DNA of 64,000 nucleotides from Rhizobiales bacterium GAS188 (GCA_900104855.1 FNSS01000001.1:4402001-4466000); one strand, 5' to 3'. Positions 34,825 to 43,001 are shown, counted from the first letter of the stretch. A program made the numbers and translations. The notes: a model not told the origin generated them from the sequence alone.

Positions 34825-35796
34825 TCAGCCTCCTCGGCGTAAGGCGCGCAGATAAACGACGCCCGTGCGATCGAATTTCGGTTGCGAATATGAGAGCTCG
34901 AGCCGGTCCGTGACGCTCCCCAGCACCAGCGGTGCAGGAAAGACGAGGTGGGTCGGCATATAGCTGTCCGGGATGCCGTCCCGGTCCCAGTCCCCCATGC
35001 TGAACGGCGTCGTATCGGGGGTGAATTGGGCGAGGAGATTCGACACGGACGCGAACGAGACGAAGAGGTTGCGCGCAGGCGCGGCGCTCGACGTGATCTG
35101 CGACAAGAACGCCGGCAGCGTGCCGGCATTGGCCGGGGCTGGCGCTCCGTCGAATGTCCGCGTGATGGTGACGCTCCCGGTCGGCGGATTGGCGGGATTG
35201 GCGAAGAACGACAGCGCCGCCAGCTCGGTGATCGTCTGCTGCCCGCGTATGGGGAGCGTCGGCGCCGCCTTGTCGTCCCACCGCCCGAGATTGCCGGTGA
35301 TCGTCAAGCTGTCGCCGGTCGCCGTCTCCCGCGCTGCGATCGGCAGGATCAGGCTCGGCGCGTCGCCCACATCCTCATATGGGAACTCGTAGAGCGTATC
35401 GTAGTCGGCAAAGCGGCGCCACGCGGTCGAGTCCCGTGTCTGCTCCATATGCGTCGTTTCGTCGAATGAAAGCTTCAGAAAGCCCTGGGCCTGGAGATCC
35501 GATCGCTTCGCGAAGATCGAGGTCGTGAGCGCATTGACGACTTGATCGACGTCGAAGGCGGCAAAGCCCCAGAGCGAGAAGCGCGCGACGGCCTGCACCC
35601 GCACCGCATGCTGCTCGACGCCTCCAATCGAGCCGTGCGTCGACATCCCGATGATGTTGCCGATGCCCGCTGCGCGGAACTCGGCGCGAGCGAAGGTCAG
35701 GCTGGGCTTGGGAAGACCCTGGACTTGCGCCGGCACGAAGGGTTGCAGCGCATTCATCATCGCAGTCAGGACATCGCTGGCGACTGGTTCAGTCAT
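34825..35796 (-). CDS. Putative tail terminator/completion protein
   Basis: 323 aa. No named family is certain. The first 150 residues (AMMNALQPFV, TFARAEFRAAG, VRVQAVARFSLWGF, AWRRFADYDTLYEFPYED, SLILPI) resemble proteins encoded just upstream of the sheath in several tail-like loci, thought to close the tail end. The second half is beta-rich (GSVTITRTFDGAPAP, SNLLAQFTPDTTPFSMGDWD). It ends 3 bases before the sheath ATG. With a DUF4255 protein encoded at the far end of the operon, the particle may have two capping proteins. Confidence 0.6.
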   Translation of the reverse strand: MTEPVASDVLTAMMNALQPFVPAQVQGLPKPSLTFARAEFRAAGIGNIIGMSTHGSIGGVEQHAVRVQAVARFSLWGFAAFDVDQVVNALTTSIFAKRSDLQAQGFLKLSFDETTHMEQTRDSTAWRRFADYDTLYEFPYEDVGDAPSLILPIAARETATGDSLTITGNLGRWDDKAAPTLPIRGQQTITELAALSFFANPANPPTGSVTITRTFDGAPAPANAGTLPAFLSQITSSAAPARNLFVSFASVSNLLAQFTPDTTPFSMGDWDRDGIPDSYMPTHLVFPAPLVLGSVTDRLELSYSQPKFDRTGVVYLRALRRGG

Positions 35797-35908
35797 CGCC
35801 GTCCACCCGGGCGCCCGTCCTCGTCGCCCCTGAGAACTTCAAATTCACGACACCAGCCATTTGCCGAGGCCCTTCGGAACTGAGGCGCGCTGCCGCGGTC
35901 ATCTTCAT
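35789..35908 (-). CDS. 39-aa small ORF at the head of the eCIS operon
   Basis: The ATG at 35908 overlaps the stop of the degenerate receiver gene (ATGA) and its TGA lies just inside the next gene, whose ATG is at 35796. It therefore fills the 108-base gap between two genes exactly and would couple their translation. The product starts MKMTAAARLSSEG and ends GARVDGDD. No family is recognised. The overlaps are the only support; it may be a leader that mainly serves coupling. Confidence 0.35.
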   Translation of the reverse strand: MKMTAAARLSSEGPRQMAGVVNLKFSGATRTGARVDGDD

Positions 35909-36276
35909 CTGACGGCACCGGCGGCACGCGATGCACTGCGGATGGTGTCGACCAGGCTGGTCGACGACATTTCTCCGAGCGCGACGACCCTGGGTTGAAG
36001 ATCATGGAGAAAGCCGCGGCGACCATCGGCGGTGATCGCCAGAATCTTCAGCCGCGGGCGACCGTATAAGAGCTCGCGATAAACCTCGGTCGCGCTGCCG
36101 GCCGGCTCGCGGAGCACGACGACATCCGCCTGCGTCCGGATCGCCGCTTCCAGCAGTCCCGCGTGCCCCTCGACCTCTCCCGCCACGTCAATGTCCTCTT
36201 GGGACGCAATGACATCCTTGACGATACCGACCAGCATTCGCGGCATGCCAGCAAGCAATACCCGGATCGATGTCAA
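35905..36276 (-). CDS. Degenerate (pseudo-)receiver domain protein
   Basis: 123-aa stand-alone receiver-like protein. The fold is evident (IRVLLAGMPRMLVGIVKDVI, QADVVVLREP, RLKILAITADG), but key residues are gone: the acidic pair is AGM, the phospho-acceptor Asp in VVVLD is Arg in VVVLREP, and the conserved Lys is missing. It lacks any DNA-binding domain. The start is probably TTG at 36276, with AAAGGA 8 bases upstream, because this aligns with the normal receiver start; an in-frame codon at 36381 is the alternative. As first gene of the operon and next to a NarL-type regulator, it may act as a phosphorylation-independent partner. Confidence 0.7.
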   Translation of the reverse strand: MTSIRVLLAGMPRMLVGIVKDVIASQEDIDVAGEVEGHAGLLEAAIRTQADVVVLREPAGSATEVYRELLYGRPRLKILAITADGRRGFLHDLQPRVVALGEMSSTSLVDTIRSASRAAGAVR

Positions 36277-36689
36277 TCGCGGTGTCCTTTCGACCCGTTG
36301 CTGTTGGTCGGATGGCCGCGGTAGCATTGCTGATGAAGATGCCACTCGGCAAAGTGTCGCGACCCGGGGCGCCGCTGCCAACAGGCCAAGTAGAGCAAAG
36401 ATGGTCTAGGTCATGGTGCAGAATGACGGGACCCGAAGGGTATGGATCGAAAGCGGCTGGAGTTGATCCAGCCCGGTCGCCGGGCCGGTCGATCGCGCCT
36501 GCTTCCCCGGTGAAAGCCCCTCAAAGTTGCGTTGCCCCAAGGTGATGCGAATTTCGGATTCGCCGCCCTAGACCCTTTGATAGGGGACCGGCGGGCTGCA
36601 TCGCTCAGACGGGCAAGGAGACGAGTTCGTGGCCGGTCGGCGAGAAGCTCAGCAAAAAAGCTCAGCAAAAGAAACTCAGCAAAAGAAGC
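36277..36689 (-). promoter_or_regulatory. Presumed eCIS operon promoter region
   Basis: 413 bases between the NarL-type regulator and the first eCIS gene, both on the minus strand. No convincing gene is seen in it. It holds the tandem repeat at 36647-36689 and a small inverted repeat (CCCTA at 36566-36570, TAGGG at 36581-36585). The 30.6-kb operon must be transcribed from here or from the regulator's own promoter. Confidence 0.4.
36647..36689. repeat. 14-bp tandem repeats downstream of the regulator gene
   Basis: Three adjoining units plus a partial fourth of GCTCAGCAAAAGAA (36647-36659, 36660-36673, 36674-36687), then GCTCAAAA running into the regulator stop codon. Periodic A-tracts with a GCTCAG core could act as operator iterons or a bend. 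Confidence 0.75.
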
Positions 36690-37457
36690 TCAAAACGTCG
36701 CGGGATACCGTCTGGGGCTGTCCGTATGCTGCAGCATGCGGAAGCGGGCGGCCGCCTCGCCGCGCCGACGGACTTGGAGCTTTTCCAGGATGCTATGCAC
36801 GTGGTTCTTGACGGTGGCGCTGCCGATCCGCACCTCGCGGGCGATTTCCTTGTTCGACATGCCCTGCCCGACAAGGGCGAGTATCTGGCGTTCGCGTTGC
36901 GTCAGGGCCGAGGGCTCGCCGGGAGCCAGCTGCTGCGCCGAAAGGGTCGCCACCTGACGAAACAGCAAACTCGCCATGCGCGGCGAAACGCTGAGCTCGC
37001 CACGCAGGGCGTTCTCGACGGCCGCTATCAGATCGGCCTCCGATCCGTCGCGCGCCACATAGCCGGCAAAACCGGCCGCCGCGCAGGCGAGCAATTCGTG
37101 TTCGACATCGCTGACCGCAAAAGCGATGATCTTGACCCCCGGCAAATTCACATTCACCGATCTCGCAAATTCGAAGCTGCCCGGACCGCCGACATCCAGG
37201 ATGACGACATCGGGCTTGTGATCGCTCATCTCCGATATAGCCGCAGGGGAGGTATCAGCCGCGCCGATCACGGTTACGGTCGGCTGGCGCGACAGGCTGC
37301 GCACGAGACCCTCGCGATAAAGGCGTACATCGCTGATGATGAACAAGCCCGGCCTTGGCGCGGTGGTCGACATGGACTTGGATATCGACGCGTCGATGCC
37401 ACTACCCATGACTGCGGTCGATCCGCCAAAAGGCGTATTGCCGCTTCCCCTCGCCAT
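36690..37457 (-). CDS. NarL/LuxR-family response regulator
   Basis: 255-aa two-domain regulator. The receiver (about 36-150) has Asp43 of the acidic pocket and phospho-acceptor Asp88 in VVILDVGG, but the conserved Lys is replaced (GYVARDG). The C-terminal LuxR helix-turn-helix is intact (LTQRERQILALVGQGMSNKE, then TVKNHVHSILEKL). A 30-residue Ser/Gly-rich leader precedes the receiver. The ATG at 37457 has GAGGGGG 5 bases upstream. It lies directly upstream of the eCIS operon in the same direction, so control of that operon is likely but inferred. No cognate kinase is in the window. Confidence 0.88.
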   Translation of the reverse strand: MARGSGNTPFGGSTAVMGSGIDASISKSMSTTAPRPGLFIISDVRLYREGLVRSLSRQPTVTVIGAADTSPAAISEMSDHKPDVVILDVGGPGSFEFARSVNVNLPGVKIIAFAVSDVEHELLACAAAGFAGYVARDGSEADLIAAVENALRGELSVSPRMASLLFRQVATLSAQQLAPGEPSALTQRERQILALVGQGMSNKEIAREVRIGSATVKNHVHSILEKLQVRRRGEAAARFRMLQHTDSPRRYPATF

Positions 37458-38006
37458 ATGGACCCCCTCATGGGTCAGGACTATCCTCAGCTAAGGCTGA
37501 ATCGATCAAATTAGATAATTGTTAAGTATAACCAATTCCGAAAGTCTCGCCCCGCGACCGTCCGCCGCTGGATCTCAGTATCGCTCTTCGGCAGCTAATA
37601 TGTGAAGTTGACGCCAAAGCCGCACTCTCGTCAACCTCGGATTTGCGTCCCGCGCCGACCTCACCACGCACCGCAAGGCAGGCAAGCGACAAGACGCATG
37701 AGCTCATCGTAACCACAACGTCCGTTACGACTTACAGATGAGCCGTGACAGATTCGTTACGCGCGGCGATAGGTGAGCAAGGGGTGCGCGAGTGCCGAAG
37801 CCCCGTCGGCCGTACGCTGGCCGCCGCCGGATCGTTCGAGACGGAAGCTCGTTGAGGTGGCTCTTTCCGCTCGATCAAGATTCCGAGCGCTGCGTTGAAG
37901 GGGCGGGGGGCCCGATATATCGTAACAGGCGCGGCGCCTTTTACAGCCGCGGCGATCGTGCTGACACGGCTCGACCGTTTCACAAACAGATCAGGAGGAA
38001 CGATCC
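37458..38006. promoter_or_regulatory. Divergent intergenic region, regulator versus serine hydrolase
   Basis: 549 bases with no supported gene. Near the regulator it is AT-rich (37505-37545) with promoter-like TATACT/TTAACA strings on the minus strand, and TCAGCTAAGGCTGA (37487-37500) is a short inverted repeat. Near the hydrolase, AGGAGG precedes the ATG at 38007. Confidence 0.4.
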
Positions 38007-39281
38007 ATGGGGGCAAGAGCCGGATTGGCCGTCTTTTTCGGCCTTCTCGCGGGAACCGCGATGGCGGTCGGTGCGGAGCTGCCACGCGCGGCGCCAGGCG
38101 AAGTCGGATTGTCGCCGGAACGGCTCGACAAGATCACCTCCGCCCTCAAGGAGGATGTCGCGCAGAAGAGGCTCGTCGGTGGCGTCCTGCTGATCGCCCG
38201 GCACGGCAAGATCGCTTACCTGCAAGCTGTCGGGGCGCGCGATGCGCAAGAGAATGCGCCGATGACGACGGATTCGATCTTTCGCATCTATTCGATGAGC
38301 AAGGTGATCACGGTCGACGCGGCTCTGACGCTTGTCGAGGACGGGCTTGTCGCGTTCGACGATCCGATCGCAAAATACTTGCCGCAATTCGCCAATATGA
38401 ATGTCGGCGCGGCCGTGCCCAACCCGGCCGGCGGCGACAGCAACGTCATGCAACTCGTCCCTGCGCGGCGCCCGATCACCGTGCTGGACCTGATGCGCCA
38501 TTCCTCCGGAATCACCTATGGCTTCTTCGGCGACACGCTGGTGAAGAAGGCCTATCAGGGCGTCGATCTTTTGAGCGGCAAGTTCACCAACGCCGATCTC
38601 GTCGACCGGCTCGCCAAGCTGCCGCTTTCCTACCAGCCGGGCACGACCTGGGACTACAGCTATTCGATCGATGTGCTCGGCCGCCTGGTGGAGGTGGTCT
38701 CCGGCAAATCGCTCTATCAATGCGAGAAGGAGCGACTGCTCGATCCGTTGCAGATGCCGGATACCAGTTTCTATGTGACCGACCCCGCCAAGAAGAGCCG
38801 CATCGCGCAGCCCTTCCCCGACGACAAGGCTATGGGGGTCGACCTGACGATGAGCGACCCGACCGATGTGCGGCCCTGGGAGTCTGGTGGCGGCGGCATG
38901 GTGTCGACCGCGATGGACTATGCGCGGCTGCTGCAGATGATGCTCGACGGCGGGAGGCTGGACGGCAAGCGCTATCTCGCGCCCGAGACGATCGCCTACA
39001 TGACCGCCGATCAGATGGGCACGGAGGTGCACCCGGGCCCCTATTACCTGCCGGGGCCGGGCTATGGTTTCGGCCTGGGCGTCGCGGTCCGCACCTCGCG
39101 AGGCGGGTCGCCGGCGGTCGGCGTCCCGGGCGACTGGTATTGGGGCGGCGCCGGGGGAACCTATTTCTGGGTCGATCCGGCGAATGACATGTTCGTGGTC
39201 TTCATGATGCAGTCGCCGAAGCAGCGCCTGCACTACCGGAGCGTGCTGCGGAACATGGTCTATGCGGCATTCGAAAAGTGA
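38007..39281 (+). CDS. Secreted serine hydrolase, class C beta-lactamase/EstB fold
   Basis: 424 aa with an N-terminal signal peptide (AGLAVFFGLLAGTAMAVG). The beta-lactamase-related fold shows the catalytic SxxK motif (Ser96-Met-Ser-Lys99 in IYSMSKVIT) and a tyrosine motif YSYSIDVLG (Tyr217), the pattern of EstB-type esterases rather than true AmpC. The C-terminal YWGGAGGTYFWVDP occupies the usual third-motif region. AGGAGG lies about 10 bases before the ATG. Likely a periplasmic esterase or D-amino-acid peptidase-like enzyme; substrate unknown. It stands alone and is not obviously tied to the eCIS operon. Confidence 0.88.
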   Translation: MGARAGLAVFFGLLAGTAMAVGAELPRAAPGEVGLSPERLDKITSALKEDVAQKRLVGGVLLIARHGKIAYLQAVGARDAQENAPMTTDSIFRIYSMSKVITVDAALTLVEDGLVAFDDPIAKYLPQFANMNVGAAVPNPAGGDSNVMQLVPARRPITVLDLMRHSSGITYGFFGDTLVKKAYQGVDLLSGKFTNADLVDRLAKLPLSYQPGTTWDYSYSIDVLGRLVEVVSGKSLYQCEKERLLDPLQMPDTSFYVTDPAKKSRIAQPFPDDKAMGVDLTMSDPTDVRPWESGGGGMVSTAMDYARLLQMMLDGGRLDGKRYLAPETIAYMTADQMGTEVHPGPYYLPGPGYGFGLGVAVRTSRGGSPAVGVPGDWYWGGAGGTYFWVDPANDMFVVFMMQSPKQRLHYRSVLRNMVYAAFEK

Positions 39282-39679
39282 GACGGCTTGTGCCTGGTGG
39301 GCGGGACGAACACGGACGAAGGGGTGCGCCCGGGCGTCGGCGACATCGTCGATCTACAAACCTCGCACTGCGATCCGACGATCAACCTTCACAACTTCTA
39401 TCATATTCTCGATGGCGAAACTCTTGTTGACATCTGGCCGATCGACGCGCGCGGCACTCTTTAATGCCGGGCAAGCTGTTTAACACGCTCTTTCACATTT
39501 GAACGCGACTCGCGCTTCACGCCGCGTCACTTCATGCTGAAGACCGGTCGCGCCCAAGCGAGCAATGCGAGCCTGGCAGATGGTGTGCAATACAAAAGGG
39601 AAATAGTAACGTGTCGCTGTAATTCTACAATCCGCAATACGTGTCGTCGTGACGCGAGTCTGCCGGCGAATCGCACAAT
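39282..39679. other. Intergenic region with an in-frame protein-like tail
   Basis: 398 bases without a firm gene. From 39282 to 39464 the frame of the serine hydrolase continues open after its TGA, with a protein-like translation (GDIVDLQTSHCDPTINLHNF, then DIWPIDARGTL) and a TAA at 39462-39464. It could be a small ORF from GTG 39297 or the remnant of another gene. The rest, 39465-39679, shows no feature. Confidence 0.3.
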
Positions 39680-40285
39680 TCAAGGCTCCCGCGCACCCTT
39701 CCGAAGCTTTTCTATGCGCTCGCGTGCCGCGGTGAGGTCCAAGCCTTCGAGCTTGCGCAGCATGGCAACCGCGTCGATGACACGACCCTGATCCACCAAC
39801 GCCCGCACGGGATCGCGCGCGGCGGGCAATGGCAGCTGCCCGGCGAGAGCGAGGGCCACCTGATCGCGCATGGCATCGTAGCGCGGCAGATCGGGCTCGT
39901 AGCTGATGGTCAGCGGAACGATGCCGGAAGTGGTGACGAGGCTGAGCCGGCACGTGAGGCTGTCCGGATCTCCGCCCGGCGAGGTCTCGACCCTGAGGTC
40001 GAGGATCTCCTCGAAGTGAAACGAGGCGCGGGTCAGCCGGATGACGTCGAACCGCCGCAGCTTACATATCCGTCGGATCTTATCGAACTCGACATCCGTC
40101 AGGCGCAGGAAGGCAAGCCCGAATGCCGCAAACAGTGTGGCCGGAATGTAAGACATTGCGTCGCCGGCATGGGTGAGCCCTTGATAGGTGAGAAGAATGG
40201 CCGCCGCGAAGCACACGAGCGAAACCCAGAGCGCTATCCGATCGCGTAGAACGAGGCGTGCTGGAGTGTCTTCCTTTATCCTCAA
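39680..40285 (-). CDS. Membrane protein with L7/L12-like C-terminal motif
   Basis: 201 aa, family not recognised. Two transmembrane helices lie near the N-terminus (IALWVSLVCFAAAILLTY and MSYIPATLFAAFGLAFL), followed by a cytosolic beta-rich domain (KIRRICKLRRFDVIRL, SLVTTSGIVPLTISYEPD). The last 35 residues (GRVIDAVAMLRKLEGLDLTA, then ARERIEKLRKG) match the shape of the ribosomal L7/L12 C-terminal motif, as seen in small membrane proteins that borrow this fold. TTG at 40285 is proposed because AGGGAG lies 7 bases before it; the frame is open to TTG 40399 without a ribosome site. It lies downstream of dnaA. Confidence 0.65.
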   Translation of the reverse strand: MRIKEDTPARLVLRDRIALWVSLVCFAAAILLTYQGLTHAGDAMSYIPATLFAAFGLAFLRLTDVEFDKIRRICKLRRFDVIRLTRASFHFEEILDLRVETSPGGDPDSLTCRLSLVTTSGIVPLTISYEPDLPRYDAMRDQVALALAGQLPLPAARDPVRALVDQGRVIDAVAMLRKLEGLDLTAARERIEKLRKGAREP

Positions 40286-40672
40286 GACTGAACTCCCTGC
40301 CGCCTCAGGCTCGACCGTCCCGGTCAGCCTTGCCCCGCCGAGCAGATATAGAGGAACGGACCGAAGGTCGATGTTCCGTCCGATTGCCTCGGCCGGCAAC
40401 GCACTGACGCAGCGGGCTCATGCGTCTGGCAAAAGATGCTTCATTCATATGGTAACTCATGTTGATGATGAGGGGCAAAACCCGATTTCGCGAGCCTGGA
40501 TGTGACCGATTGCCGACTCGAGGATCTGATCGCTCCGGCGATCAGCATGGTGCACCGCAATCTGGTCGCCGCTCTGATGGCCCGTCTGATTGCTCGGGGT
40601 TATGACGACCTCACCCCGGCTGTCGCGGGTGTGATGCCTCTCCTCGACGCGACAGGCGCCAGGTCGCCCCTC

Positions 40673-42220
40673 TCAATCGGTCAGCATGCGCTTGAGCAGC
40701 ACGACCTCATCCTTGAGGGCTGGGTTCTCGCCGATCAGGCCCTCGATCTTGCGCACCGCGTGCAGCACCGTGGTGTGGTCGCGGCCGCCGAAGCGTCGCC
40801 CGATCTCGGGCAGCGAGCGCAAGGTCAGCGTCTTCGACAGATACATGGCGATCTGGCGCGGGCGCACCACGCTCGCGGTGCGGCGCGACGACAGGAGGTC
40901 GGCGCGCGTCACGTTGAAATGCGCCGAGACGAGCTTGAGGATCTCCTCGACCCGGACCCGTTTCGGCTCGCGCGCCCGGATCAGGTCGCGGATGGCGGTC
41001 TCGGCCGAATCGAGCGTCACATGCGCGCCAGCGAAGCTCGCATGGGCGAGCAGCCGGTTCACCGCGCCGTCGAGGTCGCGGCCATTGCTGGTGATCACCG
41101 AGGCGACGAAGTCGATGACCGTGTCCGGCACCTTGAAGGACGGGTCGCGCTCGCGCGCCGCCGCGATGCGGCGCTCGAGGATGCGGCGGCGCAGATCCTC
41201 GTCGAAGGCTGCGATCTCGACGCACAGCCCGCCGGCGAGCCGCGACTTGATGCGTTCGTCGAGGCCTTCGAGCTCGCCCGGCGGACGATCGGCCGCGACC
41301 ACCATTTGCCGGCGTGAATCGGCGAGCTGGTTGATGATGTGGCAGAACTCCTGCTGCACCGTCTTGCCTTGCAGGAACTGCACGTCGTCGACGATCAGGA
41401 GATCGATATTGCGCATCTGATCCTTGAACTGGATCGCGGTCTGCGAGCGCAGCGCCGACACGAATTGATGCATGAAGCGATCGGCCGTCAGATAGAGGGC
41501 GCGCTTGCCCTCGGACTCGCAAGCATGCGCCATGGCTTGCGACAGATGCGTCTTGCCGAGGCCGACCGCCGCATGGATGTAGAGCGGGTTGTAGACGGCC
41601 TGGCCACCGATCGTCTCGGCCACCTTGCGGGCGGCCGCGCAAGCGAATTGGTTGGAGCGGCCGACCACGAAATTGTCGAAGGTCAGCTGGCGATCGAGCG
41701 CCGCGGCGATCGACAGCGGCATCGGGACCTCCTGCTTCTTGTCCTGCCGGTTATCCTGCCGGTTGCCATCCGAAGGGGGGCGCGTATCGATGCGCAGATA
41801 GGGAGCCGCGATCTCGCACGGCGCCTTGCCGTCGCCGACCCGTCCTTGGATCCGCGTCGCGAGGGCACGTGGCGGCATGGCGCCGCGCACGCTCACCTCG
41901 ACGCTGACGGCGTTGCAGTCGATCGCGAAATGCTTGCGCAGCCGGTCGGCGTAATGGGTGTCGATCCAGCTCTTGAGGAAGCGCGTCGGCACGCTCAACT
42001 GGGCGATGCCGCCTTCGATGCCCGCGAGCTCGAGCGAACCGAACCAGCTCGCCACCACGTCCTCGCCGAGCTCGGCGCGCAGCTTGCGCCGCACCCTCTC
42101 CCACAGCTCTCCGAGCGCGGGCCCGCCAGGCACAGCTCTTGCGACCACAGTCTCGTCGGTGACGATCGAGGCTCGGTTGAGCAATTCGCCGCTTTGGGTC
42201 TGGGGGGTGTTTTCGAACAT
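40673..42220 (-). CDS. dnaA: Chromosomal replication initiator DnaA
   Basis: 515-aa initiator that binds DnaA boxes and opens oriC. Domain I (ELWERVRRKLRAELGEDVVA), a variable linker, the AAA+ domain with Walker A (AAVGLGKTHL), Walker B (LLIVDDVQFLQGK) and sensor segments, and the C-terminal box-binding domain (RPRQIAMYLSKTLTLRSLPE, then FGGRDHTTVLHA) are all intact. The ATG at 42220 (MFENTP) is chosen over an upstream TTG at 42229. The linker contains a short QDNRQDKKQ low-complexity stretch. The upstream region has DnaA boxes and a CtrA-type site. Confidence 0.97.
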   Translation of the reverse strand: MFENTPQTQSGELLNRASIVTDETVVARAVPGGPALGELWERVRRKLRAELGEDVVASWFGSLELAGIEGGIAQLSVPTRFLKSWIDTHYADRLRKHFAIDCNAVSVEVSVRGAMPPRALATRIQGRVGDGKAPCEIAAPYLRIDTRPPSDGNRQDNRQDKKQEVPMPLSIAAALDRQLTFDNFVVGRSNQFACAAARKVAETIGGQAVYNPLYIHAAVGLGKTHLSQAMAHACESEGKRALYLTADRFMHQFVSALRSQTAIQFKDQMRNIDLLIVDDVQFLQGKTVQQEFCHIINQLADSRRQMVVAADRPPGELEGLDERIKSRLAGGLCVEIAAFDEDLRRRILERRIAAARERDPSFKVPDTVIDFVASVITSNGRDLDGAVNRLLAHASFAGAHVTLDSAETAIRDLIRAREPKRVRVEEILKLVSAHFNVTRADLLSSRRTASVVRPRQIAMYLSKTLTLRSLPEIGRRFGGRDHTTVLHAVRKIEGLIGENPALKDEVVLLKRMLTD

Positions 42221-42669
42221 TGCGCTCAAGGCCGCTGGTAATGGGCTGCAGACATGCGTTCCCGTTGCCCGGCCCGCACAAGGCGGCAGCGGACGACGAA
42301 CGCGGTGAAAATAAATGCGTCGGAAGGCGAGTAGCGAAGCTAGGCGAGGCTTACCTGATTGCGCGAACCCACGGCGTACTCGGGAGCAAGAAACAATGGA
42401 TATCGGAGCGGTGGCATGAGGGCCGTGATCCCAATTGATCGCTTGTCGTCATTGCCCACTCCAGGTCGCGAGGTGTTTCTCAAGTTTCTCGCTGAGCGAC
42501 AGCGCCTGCCGCCGCCCGCCCGTCTCGCTGGGATCACGTAAGCATCTCGACGGGCGCCCCGCAATCGCCTCTCTTCGACACGGCCTCGTGATTCGTGTCG
42601 CCGGCTCGAGCGGTCGACCAATCACGGGTCCCCAAACCGTTGCGCGTGATCGTATTTTCACCATCTATC

Positions 42670-42678
42670 TGTGGATAG
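42670..42678 (-). promoter_or_regulatory. DnaA box, one mismatch
   Basis: TGTGGATAG, the reverse complement of CTATCCACA, one base from the consensus TTATCCACA. Its flanks (TATC before, GCGACGCGA after) resemble those of the perfect box 250 bases away. Confidence 0.6.
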
Positions 42679-42691
42679 CGACGCGACGGCA

Positions 42692-42706
42692 TTAATCGAA
42701 AATTAA
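42692..42706. promoter_or_regulatory. CtrA-type binding site
   Basis: TTAA-TCGAAAA-TTAA, a perfect TTAA-N7-TTAA full site. CtrA is the alphaproteobacterial cell-cycle regulator that represses initiation at the Caulobacter origin. The site lies 13 bases from a DnaA box. Confidence 0.6.
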
Positions 42707-42919
42707 GATCCGGACCCGGCCGGAATCGAGCGGCGAGGGCGGCTTGCCGCGGGCTGTCCGAGCCCTTGGCGAGCAAGCTCATGACTCAACTCAAACTTCC
42801 GTGACCGGGTTGGTGTCGATCCGATTTCCCGCGCCCCGACGCACCGCGGCCGCGCAGGGCGAGAGGGCGACACGAACGCTCTCGACTTGCGACGCGAGCA
42901 CAGGCCGCGCAAACATATC

Positions 42920-42928
42920 TGTGGATAA
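42920..42928 (-). promoter_or_regulatory. DnaA box, perfect consensus
   Basis: TGTGGATAA, the exact reverse complement of TTATCCACA, upstream of dnaA. Confidence 0.7.
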
Positions 42929-42981
42929 TGCGCGAGGGCCGGCCCGCCCTCGAGGATAGCGTGGAGTGTGGCTCAGCCCAT

Positions 42982-43001
42982 CTTGCGCACGCGTGCGCAA
43001 G
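42982..43001. repeat. 20-bp perfect palindrome
   Basis: CTTGCGCACGCGTGCGCAAG is identical to its reverse complement with no spacer. It lies about 50 bases from the perfect DnaA box. A dimeric regulator site or a remnant of a mobile end are both possible. Confidence 0.7.

Noticed and set aside
5664-36276. Complete prophage or type VI secretion system
   Set aside because: No head, portal, terminase, lysis or integrase genes, and no TssJ/L/M membrane complex or ClpV; AAA, DUF4255 and DUF4157 genes point to an eCIS.
37522-37716. 64-aa minus-strand frame upstream of the regulator
   Set aside because: No ribosome site, no overlap with neighbours, unconvincing composition.
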